64,000 nucleotides of DNA. Source: Candidatus Thiodiazotropha sp. (ex Myrtea sp. 'scaly one' KF741663) (GTDB lineage Bacteria; Pseudomonadota; Gammaproteobacteria; Chromatiales; Chromatiaceae). The number at the start of each line of letters is the position of its first letter. Position 1 is the stretch's first letter. Shown here one piece after another: positions 15,607 through 24,027 of this stretch. The notes beneath the pieces were generated by a model. That model was not told the DNA's origin and searched no databases. It saw only the letters and a program-made list of their open reading frames with translations. The stretch spans positions 186,001-250,000 of the forward strand of contig JAHXIQ010000004.1 of the NCBI GenBank assembly GCA_025655555.1. The letters run 5' to 3'. The position numbers and the translations under genes are program-made.

Positions 15607-18600
15607 CTACCCTTCGCTCTCCCCCGAAGCCAATTTGGCCAGCTGTTCATAGAGCTGATAGCGGGTCTTGATCTGCTGCTGTGCCTGACGCATGAAGTGC
15701 TCAGATGCCTCTGGGTGAGTTCGTTCCAGTACACTGAAGCGGGTCTCCGTAGTGGCAAAATCCCGGTAGGGTATGGAGGGTTCCTTCGAATCCATCTTCA
15801 AGGGGTTCTCTCCCTTTTCACTGCGACGCGGGTCGTAGCGGAACAAGGGCCAGTGACCCGAGTCGACTGCCAGTTCCTGTTGCCTGATGTTGTTCGACAG
15901 GTCGACGCCATGGGCGATACAGGGGGAGTAGCAGATGATCAGAGAGGGACCGTCGTAAGACTCGGCTTCGAGAAAGATACGCAGGGTTTGTACATCCTTT
16001 GCGCCAAAGGCGACCTGGGCCACATAGACATTGCCATAGGCCATGGCCATCAATGCGATATCTTTTTTGTTGGTGGGCTTGCCGCCGGCTGAGAACTTGG
16101 CTACCGCACCCAATGGGGTGGCCTTGGAGGTCTGGCCACCGGTGTTGGAGTAGGTTTCGGTGTCGAGCAGCAGGATGTTGACGTTACGACCGGAAGCAAG
16201 CACATGATCAACGCCGCCGTATCCGATGTCGTAGGCCCAGCCATCGCCACCTACCAGCCAGACACTTTTCTTAGCCAGGGTGTCGGCGACTGCCAGCAGA
16301 CTGCTGGCTTGGGGTGTCTCGATCTGACGCAGTTTCTCCTTCAGTGTTTTGATTCGCTCACGCTGTTCAAAGATGGCAGCCTCGCTGTGCTGACCGGCAT
16401 TGAGTAGCGCCTCAGTCAATTCGCCGCCCAGCTGATCAGTCATCGCAGTAACCAGCTCTCTGGCATGGTTTCTCTGCTGGTCGATGGCGATCCGCATACC
16501 CAGGCCGAATTCAGCGTTGTCTTCGAACAGGGAGTTGGACCAGGTTGGGCCACGTCCTTCCGGGTTTGTGGTGTAGGGTGTGGTGGGCAGATTGCCGCCA
16601 TAGATCGATGAGCAGCCGGTGGCATTGGCGATCAGCATACGGTCACCGAACAGTTGAGTGGCCAGTTTGATATAGGGGGTCTCACCACAGCCGACACAGG
16701 CACCGGAGAACTCAAACAGGGGCTGCATCACCATGGCGCCTTTGAGTGTCGTCTCCTTCAAGCGGGTGCGATCATACTCAGGCAGGCCGAGGAAATAGTC
16801 CCAATTGATGCGCTCCCGTTTGTGGTATTGCTCATCATCCACCATGTTGAGCGCTTTGCGTCGTGGATTCTTTTTATCCCTGATCGGACAGATTTCCACA
16901 CAGAGACCGCAACCTGTGCAGTCATCCGGTGCCACCTGATAGCTGATGTGGGTGCCGGGTTCGAAATCCTTACCCCCTTTGACTTGGATATGTAGGAAGC
17001 TGTCCGGGGCGTTCTCGGTCAGGGCCTCGGGGAAGAGCTTGGAACGAATGGCGGCATGGGGGCAGACCAGTGGACACTTACCGCAATGGGTGCAGAGATC
17101 CATCTCCCACTTAGGTAGCTGCAAAGCGATGTTGCGCTTCTCGTAGGCAGTGGTGCCCAGGGGCCAGGTACCATCTGACGGCATCAGACTGACGGGAATA
17201 TAGTCTCCCTTGCCGGCAATAATGAGTGAGGTGACCTGTTGAACAAAGGCGGGTGTGCTGTCAGGCACGACAGACTTATTCGGTTGTACTTCCCGTGTGA
17301 TTGTCTGGGGCAGCGGAACCTGATGCAGACCGGCCAATGCGGCATCGATAGCGGCATAGTTGCGCTCCAACAGGCGGGCGCCTTTCCTGCCGTAGCTCTT
17401 TTTCACCGCATCCTTGATGAGTTCGATAGCCTTGTTCTGCTCCAGCAGGCCGGAAATGGCGAAGAAGCAGGTCTGCATGATGGTATTGATACGCCGGCCC
17501 ATACCGGTTTCGTCTGCGATTTTATAGGCATCGATGATATAGAAACTCAATGCTTTCTCGATCATCTGCTGCTGCATCTCTCCCGGCAGGCTGTCCCAAA
17601 CCTGTTCCGGTTGGGCGCTGGTATTGAGTAGAAACACGCCGCCCGGTTTCGCCTTGTCGAGCATCTCATAGCGGCCGAGAAAGATGGGCTGGTGACAGGC
17701 AACGAAGCTCGCTTCATCATCGTCGATCAGGTAGGTGCTGTTGATCGGATCGGGACCGAATCGCAGGTGAGAGACGGTCACAGCCCCAGATTTTTTTGAG
17801 TCGTACTGGAAATAGCCCTGGGCATGGTTTTCCGTCTGTTCACCGATGATCTTGATGGAGTTCTTATTGGCGGAAACCGTACCGTCGGCACCCAGGCCGT
17901 AGAAGAGACAGGCGGTGACTCCCTGGGTGGCGGCAGGTCGAAAACTGCTGTCCCAGGGCAGACTGGTCTTACTGAGGTCGTCGATAATGCCAACGGTGAA
18001 AGGGTTTTTGGGTGCTTCTTTGTTCAGCTCGTCGAAGATACCCTTTACCATCGCCGGGGTGAACTCCTTGGAGGAGAGTCCATAACGTCCGCCAACGATG
18101 CGTGGCAGATGGGTACGTCGACCGTCGTTGTAGGCCTGAGCAAAAGCCCCGAGCACATCCTTGTAGAGCGGTTCACCGTCGGCGCCCGGCTCCTTGGTGC
18201 GATCGAGTACGGCGATCTTTTGTACAGAATCGGGTACGGCTGCCAGCAACCCTTCGCTATCAAAGGGACGGAACAGGCGTACCTTGACCATGCCCAGCTT
18301 TTCGCCTGAGGCGACCAGATGCTCAACTGCCTCCTGGGCGGCGCCTATACCGGAGCCCATCAGCATGATCAATCGCTCCGGCTGCTCCGCGCCGATAGTT
18401 TCAAACAGGCTATAGTGCCGCCCGGTGAGGCGGGCGAACCGGTCCATGGCTGACTGCAATATCGCCGGTGCTTTGGCATAGAACGGGTTGACCGTTTCAC
18501 GCCCCTGAAAATAGACATCCGGATTTTGTGAGGTGCCGCGGATCACCGGGTGGTCGGGAGAGAGCGCCCGCTCACGGTGGGCGGTGACCCTCTCCTCGTC

Positions 18601-19185
18601 GATCATCGCCCGGATGGCGTCATCCTCTGGCAGGTTGATCTTGTTGACCTCATGGGAGGTGCGAAAGCCATCGAAGAAATGGAGATAGGGTATGCGGCTC
18701 TCGAGCGTTGCTGCTTGTGAGATCAGGGCGAAGTCGGCCACCTCCTGCACGCTGGCGGAGCAGAGCATGGCGTAGCCGGTAGCGCGACAGGCCATCACGT
18801 CGCTGTGGTCGCCGAAAATAGAGAGGGCCTGAGCCGCCAGGGAGCGCGCCGAGACATGTAACACCGTCGGGGTCAGTTCACCGGCGATCTTGTACATATT
18901 GGGTATCATCAACAACAGGCCTTGAGAGGCAGTAAACGATGTGGAGAGCGAACCCGCCTGCAATGCCCCGTGCACGGCCCCGGCAGCACCTGCCTCACTT
19001 TGCATCTCGATTACATCAGGTACTGTGCCCCAGATATTCTTGATACCTTTGGCGGACCACTCATCGGACCACTCCCCCATGGGTGAGGCGGGAGTAATAG
19101 GATAGATGGCAATAACCTCGTTGGTAAGGTGTGCAATATGTGCGGCGGCTTCATTGCCGTCGATGGTGACCATTTTCTGAGACAT
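15607..19185 (-). CDS. nifJ: Pyruvate:ferredoxin (flavodoxin) oxidoreductase
   Basis: A 1192-residue single-chain enzyme that interconverts pyruvate plus CoA with acetyl-CoA, CO2 and reduced ferredoxin. Domain order is typical: pyrimidine-binding TPP domain with YPITPASPMGEW near residue 30; gamma-type domain; a two-cluster ferredoxin domain at about 695-765 (CTHCGKCPLVCP and CTGCGLCVEICP); and the C-terminal TPP domain with GCSSIYGGN and GDGWAYDIGYGG near 980. Full length for the family, no breaks. An FNR-type box lies 90 bp upstream of the start, and the hydrogenase operon diverges from the same region. Confidence 0.97.
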   Translation of the reverse strand: MSQKMVTIDGNEAAAHIAHLTNEVIAIYPITPASPMGEWSDEWSAKGIKNIWGTVPDVIEMQSEAGAAGAVHGALQAGSLSTSFTASQGLLLMIPNMYKIAGELTPTVLHVSARSLAAQALSIFGDHSDVMACRATGYAMLCSASVQEVADFALISQAATLESRIPYLHFFDGFRTSHEVNKINLPEDDAIRAMIDEERVTAHRERALSPDHPVIRGTSQNPDVYFQGRETVNPFYAKAPAILQSAMDRFARLTGRHYSLFETIGAEQPERLIMLMGSGIGAAQEAVEHLVASGEKLGMVKVRLFRPFDSEGLLAAVPDSVQKIAVLDRTKEPGADGEPLYKDVLGAFAQAYNDGRRTHLPRIVGGRYGLSSKEFTPAMVKGIFDELNKEAPKNPFTVGIIDDLSKTSLPWDSSFRPAATQGVTACLFYGLGADGTVSANKNSIKIIGEQTENHAQGYFQYDSKKSGAVTVSHLRFGPDPINSTYLIDDDEASFVACHQPIFLGRYEMLDKAKPGGVFLLNTSAQPEQVWDSLPGEMQQQMIEKALSFYIIDAYKIADETGMGRRINTIMQTCFFAISGLLEQNKAIELIKDAVKKSYGRKGARLLERNYAAIDAALAGLHQVPLPQTITREVQPNKSVVPDSTPAFVQQVTSLIIAGKGDYIPVSLMPSDGTWPLGTTAYEKRNIALQLPKWEMDLCTHCGKCPLVCPHAAIRSKLFPEALTENAPDSFLHIQVKGGKDFEPGTHISYQVAPDDCTGCGLCVEICPIRDKKNPRRKALNMVDDEQYHKRERINWDYFLGLPEYDRTRLKETTLKGAMVMQPLFEFSGACVGCGETPYIKLATQLFGDRMLIANATGCSSIYGGNLPTTPYTTNPEGRGPTWSNSLFEDNAEFGLGMRIAIDQQRNHARELVTAMTDQLGGELTEALLNAGQHSEAAIFEQRERIKTLKEKLRQIETPQASSLLAVADTLAKKSVWLVGGDGWAYDIGYGGVDHVLASGRNVNILLLDTETYSNTGGQTSKATPLGAVAKFSAGGKPTNKKDIALMAMAYGNVYVAQVAFGAKDVQTLRIFLEAESYDGPSLIICYSPCIAHGVDLSNNIRQQELAVDSGHWPLFRYDPRRSEKGENPLKMDSKEPSIPYRDFATTETRFSVLERTHPEASEHFMRQAQQQIKTRYQLYEQLAKLASGESEG

Positions 19186-19274
19186 ATACTGAATTCCCGG
19201 TCGGTATGTGTGATCGTGGTTCTATGTTGTGACAAGGTATAGCAGGTATTTCACTGTGAATCGGCAGCTGACTT

Positions 19275-19288
19275 TTGATGGGTATCAA
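19275..19288. promoter_or_regulatory. FNR/ANR-type box between nifJ and the hydrogenase operon
   Basis: TTGATGGGTATCAA matches TTGAT-N4-ATCAA exactly. It lies 90 bp from the nifJ start and 164 bp from hydB, in a divergent promoter region, so it could regulate either or both. The same box type precedes nrdD. Confidence 0.75.
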
Positions 19289-19451
19289 AATAGTTGCCGG
19301 TTTGTCTGTTTTGACACATAAATTTTTCTCTCCTTGGCTAGAATTAATCAGACGATGTCATTCAATGGGAGACATGGTCAATTCAGGTAACTGACGATTT
19401 ACTCTACGCTTTATCCCATCGATGACCAAGTGACAGGCTCAAGGAAATGGT

Positions 19452-20582
19452 GTGAACTCTCAAGATCCACAGGTAGTCAGCCGGCGTCCGGGGTTCCTGA
19501 CCAGGGATGCATTAGAAAAGCTTTTTATCGTTTTGTCACAACTGGGTTATCAGATACTCGGGCCTGTTGTCAGGGACGGCGCTATACAGTTCGATACGCT
19601 CAGTGCGGCGGATCAATTACCTCGTGGTGTCAGTAATGATCAGCAGCCTGGGCACTACCGGCTTGAACAGGGTGAGAATCAACGTCAGTTCGACTGGAAC
19701 CATGGGCCACAGGGACTCAAACCCGTATGTTTTTCTCCGCGGGAGGTGCTTTGGGCGGAGCAGTCCAATCCGCCTGTCTTCAACCCGGTACCACCGAACA
19801 TTGAACCGACTGCAGTCGTTGGAGTGAGGGCCTGCGATTTGGCTGCGCTTGCTATTCAGGATCGACACTTCCTGTCGGGGTCTGACCCGGATCCTCACTA
19901 CCGGCAGCGGCGGGAGAGTCTGTTACTGATCGGTGTCGACTGTGCTCGATCGGCGGCTACCTGTTTCTGTGCCTCCACCGGTGACGGACCGGCGCTGGAC
20001 GGAGGATACGATATCGGTATGGCGGAGTTGGATGAGGGGTTCCTCATCTGGCGGGAGAGTGACAAGGGCCGGACAGTCATCGATCAATTGGATCTGTTGC
20101 CTGCCAGCGATGCTCAGTTGGAGACCATGCTGCAATCAACAACACAAGCCTCGCTGGCCCAGCAACGCAACCTGCCCGATTGCGATGAGTTGTTGCTGCT
20201 CTACAAACGCCTTGAACACGCGCATTGGGATAACGTGGCGGAGCGCTGTCTCTCCTGCGGGAACTGCACTGCGGTCTGTCCGACTTGCTTCTGTTATGAG
20301 GCGTCACATGAGATGTCCCTGGATGGAGAGACAGCACAGATGGTTCGGCAGTGGGATTCCTGCTTCAGTGCCACTCATAGCAGTATGGGGCAATACCAGG
20401 TCAGGCCTACTGTCAAACAGCGCTACCGGCAGTGGCTGACTCATAAATTGGCAGGCTGGCAATCCCAGCAGGGACGTATCGGCTGTACCGGTTGTGGCAG
20501 GTGTATCGCCTGGTGTCCTGTCGGTATTGATCTGACTGCGGAGACAGTTGCTGTGCTGGAGGAGGGCAGTCTCGATGTTTGA
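19452..20582 (+). CDS. hydB: Group 3b [NiFe] hydrogenase, beta (4Fe-4S) subunit
   Basis: A 376-residue iron-sulfur subunit of a cytoplasmic NAD(P)-linked hydrogenase/sulfhydrogenase. Two 4Fe-4S sites are visible: C266, C269, C272 and C276 in CLSCGNCTAVCP, and C345, C348, C351 and C355 in CTGCGRCIAWCP. The central region includes VGVRACDLAAL and GVDCARSAATCFC. Translation starts at GTG 19452, six bases after AAGGA. First gene of hydBGDA-protease; overlaps hydG by 8 bp. It would carry electrons between the small subunit and the flavin subunit. Confidence 0.92.
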   Translation: MNSQDPQVVSRRPGFLTRDALEKLFIVLSQLGYQILGPVVRDGAIQFDTLSAADQLPRGVSNDQQPGHYRLEQGENQRQFDWNHGPQGLKPVCFSPREVLWAEQSNPPVFNPVPPNIEPTAVVGVRACDLAALAIQDRHFLSGSDPDPHYRQRRESLLLIGVDCARSAATCFCASTGDGPALDGGYDIGMAELDEGFLIWRESDKGRTVIDQLDLLPASDAQLETMLQSTTQASLAQQRNLPDCDELLLLYKRLEHAHWDNVAERCLSCGNCTAVCPTCFCYEASHEMSLDGETAQMVRQWDSCFSATHSSMGQYQVRPTVKQRYRQWLTHKLAGWQSQQGRIGCTGCGRCIAWCPVGIDLTAETVAVLEEGSLDV

Positions 20583-21408
20583 TCCCCATGTTCCGCATGT
20601 GGCGGTGATCGATCAGCGTGTGCAGGAATCACCCACCATTTTCACGTTGCGACTACAGTATGAAGATACCCGTGTGCAGGATGCCTTCGAGTTCGATCCG
20701 GGCCAGTTCAATATGGTGACCCTGTTCGGTATTGGCGAGATAGCTATTTCTATCGTCAATGATCCCCTCGATAGCCATTTCTTTGATCACACCATCCGCG
20801 TGGTCGGCCGGGTCTCTGAGGGGATGTCCAAACTGCAACCGGGAGATCACGTCGGTATTCGAGGTCCTTTCGGTCGCGGCTGGCCGATGGAGCAGATCAA
20901 AGGTCGGGATATCTTGTTAATTACCGGTGGGCTCGGTTGTGCACCGCTGGTGTCGGTCATCCGTTACCTGATGCGTCGGCGTGATGATTATGGCCGTATC
21001 TCCATCCTGCAGGGGGTAAAACATGCTGACGACCTGATCTGGAAGGAGCAATACAGTGTCTGGTCGGCTGAGAAGGATGTCCGGGTATTGTTGGCGGCGG
21101 ATGTGGCTACCCAATCCTGGCAGGGTCAACAGGGTATGGTGACCGAGCTGATTGCTCAATTGCCTTTGCGGCCACAGCGTACCGTGGCACTGCTCTGTGG
21201 TCCCGAACTGATGATGCTGGCGGCGGTCGCCAATCTCAGGGAGAAAGGCGTACAGGATGGGGACATCTGGTTCAGCATGGAGCGGAATATGCAATGTGGT
21301 ATCGGTCAATGCGGACACTGCCAGATCGGACCGAAAACCGTCTGTCAGGACGGCCCGGTTTTCTGCTATGACGAGCTGGCCGATTTTTTCGGTGCAAAGG
21401 GGTTCTGA
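20575..21408 (+). CDS. hydG: Group 3b [NiFe] hydrogenase, gamma (FAD/NAD(P)) subunit
   Basis: A 277-residue diaphorase-type subunit. It has a ferredoxin-reductase fold with FAD site (FDPGQFNMVTLFG), NAD(P) site LITGGLGCAPLVSV, and a C-terminal 2Fe-2S cysteine cluster (CGIGQCGHC...C). It exchanges electrons with NAD(P)H. The ATG at 20575 is chosen because it follows GGAGGG and starts right where family similarity begins; it lies inside the last codons of hydB. A 65-bp gap containing a gene-end repeat separates it from hydD. Confidence 0.92.
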   Translation: MFDPHVPHVAVIDQRVQESPTIFTLRLQYEDTRVQDAFEFDPGQFNMVTLFGIGEIAISIVNDPLDSHFFDHTIRVVGRVSEGMSKLQPGDHVGIRGPFGRGWPMEQIKGRDILLITGGLGCAPLVSVIRYLMRRRDDYGRISILQGVKHADDLIWKEQYSVWSAEKDVRVLLAADVATQSWQGQQGMVTELIAQLPLRPQRTVALLCGPELMMLAAVANLREKGVQDGDIWFSMERNMQCGIGQCGHCQIGPKTVCQDGPVFCYDELADFFGAKGF

Positions 21409-21473
21409 GTTGCTGAGTTTTGAGTGAATCCATGCACCAGGCAGCAGCGTAAGTTTGAAATGATTGGGACTAA

Positions 21474-22274
21474 ATGATGAGCAGGCAAAAACCAAAATTG
21501 GCTGTACATAAATTCAGCTCCTGCGATGGCTGCCAACTGGCACTACTGAATTTGGGAGAGCCTTTACTGCAATTGCCGACACTGGTGGATATTGTCCACT
21601 TTGCCGAGGCAGGGCCGAGTGATCCAACAGCCAAGGTCGATATTTCCCTGGTGGAGGGCAGTATCTCGACACCGGAGGATGTTCAGCGTATTCAACAAGT
21701 GAGAGAGAACAGTGAAATTCTGGTGACTGTCGGTGCCTGTGCGACAGCCGGTGGTGTCCAGGCGCTGGCAAATTTCGCGAATCGGAACGACTGGATGTCG
21801 GCTGTCTATACCGATCCTGATCAGATCGAGACGCTGCAGACATCAAACGCGATTGCTGAATACGTGAAGGTCGATTGGGAGCTGCAGGGCTGTCCGATCA
21901 ACTCCAGGCAAGTAATCGGTCTGTTGCGTGATCTGCTCAGTGGTGTGAGACCCCGGGAGGAGTTGCAACCGGTCTGCATGGAGTGCAAACGCAAGGGACT
22001 GATCTGCACATTGGTCAGCCTGGGCGAACCTTGCATGGGACCGGTGACCCGCGCGGGATGTGGCGCCCTGTGTCCTGCGGCGGGCAGGGGATGTTACGGC
22101 TGCTACGGTCCGGCGGAACAGGTTAACGATGCTTCTCTGCTGCAACGCTTCAGCCAACTGGGACTCGACCGGCAGGCATTAGCCAGACGTTTCCATTTTA
22201 TTGTCAACCAGGCGCCGGCTTTCAAGGCAGCAGGAGAGCGGTTAAAGAGTGGATCCCATGACCGCAACGCGTGA
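21474..22274 (+). CDS. hydD: Group 3b [NiFe] hydrogenase, delta (small) subunit
   Basis: A 266-residue small subunit homologous to the 20-kDa complex I subunit. Cysteine motifs for the proximal and further 4Fe-4S clusters are SSCDGCQLALL near the N-terminus, VGACATAGG, QGCPINS, and a C-terminal cysteine-rich block (CMECKRKGLIC, CGALCPAAGRGCYGCYGP). No Tat signal, which fits a cytoplasmic enzyme. The 3' end overlaps hydA by 17 bp. Confidence 0.92.
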   Translation: MMSRQKPKLAVHKFSSCDGCQLALLNLGEPLLQLPTLVDIVHFAEAGPSDPTAKVDISLVEGSISTPEDVQRIQQVRENSEILVTVGACATAGGVQALANFANRNDWMSAVYTDPDQIETLQTSNAIAEYVKVDWELQGCPINSRQVIGLLRDLLSGVRPREELQPVCMECKRKGLICTLVSLGEPCMGPVTRAGCGALCPAAGRGCYGCYGPAEQVNDASLLQRFSQLGLDRQALARRFHFIVNQAPAFKAAGERLKSGSHDRNA

Positions 22275-23556
22275 CATTCATATCCATGTTCCTGTGCTGA
22301 CCCGCGTCGAAGGTGAGGGTGCGCTGGAGCTGGATGTGGTCAATGGCGAGATCGAACGCCTGAATCTCCGTATCTTCGAACCGCCCCGGCTGTTTGAGAA
22401 ATTTGTCGAAGGCTACGAATGCGATCAGGTGATCGATATGGTGGCGCGGATTTGCGGCATCTGCCCGGTGGCTTACCAGATGAGTGCGGTGCAGGCCTTC
22501 GAGCGTCTGTTCGGCTTTGAGCCACCCGACTGGTTGGTGGCCATGCGCCGGGTGATGTATTGCGGCGAATGGCTGCAGAGCCATGCGTTGCATATCCATC
22601 TATTGGCCGCGCCCGACTTTCTTGGTTTCGAATCGGCCATCGCCATGGCCCGGGACTATCCGGATGCTGTGAGAAGAGGGCTTAACCTACAGACACTCGG
22701 CAACGACCTGATTGCGTTGTTTGGTGGGCGCTCGGTACATCCGGTGGGTGTACGGGTGGGCGGATTCTATCGAGCACCCCGGGAGGAAGACGTTGCACCG
22801 GTCCTGCAACGCCTGCGTGATGCCTTGCCGGCAACAGAGGCATTGGTCAACTGGACCGCCGGACTCGAGTTTCCGCAAGATGAACAGGCCTTCATCAGCG
22901 TGGCGCTGAGCCATCCTAAGGAGTATGCCATCGGTCAGGGCAACCTGATCTCAGGTCAGGGACTGGAGACCGATATCAGTTTCTTTGATAGTTTTTTTCA
23001 GGAACATCAGTCACCCCATTCGACGGCGTTGCATGCCACACTGGACGGCAGGCCCTACCTGACCGGGCCCTTGGCGAGACTCAATCTCAATTTTCACCAG
23101 TTGCCCAAACCGGTGCGCCAGGTGATGGAGGGGTGCGGTATCCATTTTCCCAGCCATAATATGTTCCACAGTATCGTCGCTCGTGCCATCGAGCTTCACT
23201 TCGCTGTCTTTGAGGCGATACGTCTGCTGGAGAATTACGAGGTGCCGCAGGCATCCTATACCGTAGTGACACCCCAGGAGGGGAATGCCTTCGGTTGTAC
23301 TGAGGCACCCAGGGGTTTTCTCTGGCATCGCTATGATGTGGATGAGAAAGGCATCGTACGTTATGCGCGCATCGTACCCCCGACCAGTCAGAATCAGGGG
23401 CGGATTGAGGAGGATATCCGCCAATCTCTGGAAAAGATGGGACTCGACTCGCCGGATGAAGCCATTCGCCTTCGGGCAGAGCAAGTGATTCGAAACTATG
23501 ATCCCTGCATCTCCTGTGCAACCCATTTTCTCAAACTCAAACTCAATCGCCGATGA
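22258..23556 (+). CDS. hydA: Group 3b [NiFe] hydrogenase, alpha (large) subunit
   Basis: A 432-residue catalytic subunit that holds the NiFe(CN)2CO site. The four nickel-ligand cysteines are visible: C66 and C69 in RICGICPVAYQ and C417 and C420 in DPCISCATH. A short tail of nine residues follows His423 and is likely removed by the protease encoded next. ATG 22258 is preferred over GTG 22249. All ligands are intact, so the enzyme should be active, either in H2 uptake or NADPH-dependent H2 formation; sulfur reduction is also known for the family. No Hyp maturation genes lie in the window. Confidence 0.95.
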   Translation: MTATRDIHIHVPVLTRVEGEGALELDVVNGEIERLNLRIFEPPRLFEKFVEGYECDQVIDMVARICGICPVAYQMSAVQAFERLFGFEPPDWLVAMRRVMYCGEWLQSHALHIHLLAAPDFLGFESAIAMARDYPDAVRRGLNLQTLGNDLIALFGGRSVHPVGVRVGGFYRAPREEDVAPVLQRLRDALPATEALVNWTAGLEFPQDEQAFISVALSHPKEYAIGQGNLISGQGLETDISFFDSFFQEHQSPHSTALHATLDGRPYLTGPLARLNLNFHQLPKPVRQVMEGCGIHFPSHNMFHSIVARAIELHFAVFEAIRLLENYEVPQASYTVVTPQEGNAFGCTEAPRGFLWHRYDVDEKGIVRYARIVPPTSQNQGRIEEDIRQSLEKMGLDSPDEAIRLRAEQVIRNYDPCISCATHFLKLKLNRR

Positions 23557-23969
23557 CACGGGTGATCGGTGTCGGATCCCCCTTCGGTGCCGACCGGTTG
23601 GCCTGGCTGGCGGTCGATCATCTATCAACTCTGCAGCTGGCCGATTGTGAGCTGATCAAGCTGGATCGTCCCGGCAGTCAGCTGTTGAATCATTTCCACG
23701 ATGGATCGAAAGTCATACTGATCGATGCCGTGGCGCTGGATGAGACACCGGGTGGGGTCAGTCTGCTGGCGCTTGCCGATCTGCAGCGGATTTCTACCTC
23801 CACTTCCAGTCACGGATTCGGTGTGGCACAGACTCTGGCTCTGGGAGCGGAGTTGGGCCAGATGCCACCAGATTTTTATCTTGTCGGCATCCACACCGGC
23901 ATGGCGCTATCTGAGCTGCCATCACTCGACGTGAACGCGCTTGAGCACCTGGTACTTCCCCTGATCTGA
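23553..23969 (+). CDS. Hydrogenase maturation protease
   Basis: A 138-residue protein of the HyaD/HycI family. It starts GVGSPFGADRLAW, the typical N-terminal motif with the nickel-sensing acidic residue, and has VILIDAVALDE in the middle. It would cut the C-terminal tail from the large subunit after nickel insertion. It overlaps hydA by 4 bp (ATGA), so production is tied to its substrate. Slightly shorter than many homologues but with no obvious loss. Confidence 0.87.
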   Translation: MTRVIGVGSPFGADRLAWLAVDHLSTLQLADCELIKLDRPGSQLLNHFHDGSKVILIDAVALDETPGGVSLLALADLQRISTSTSSHGFGVAQTLALGAELGQMPPDFYLVGIHTGMALSELPSLDVNALEHLVLPLI

Positions 23970-24027
23970 CCCATCAGATTTCACCCTGCTTGCCGATAAG
24001 GTCGGGAGAGGGGATGAATACCGGTTT

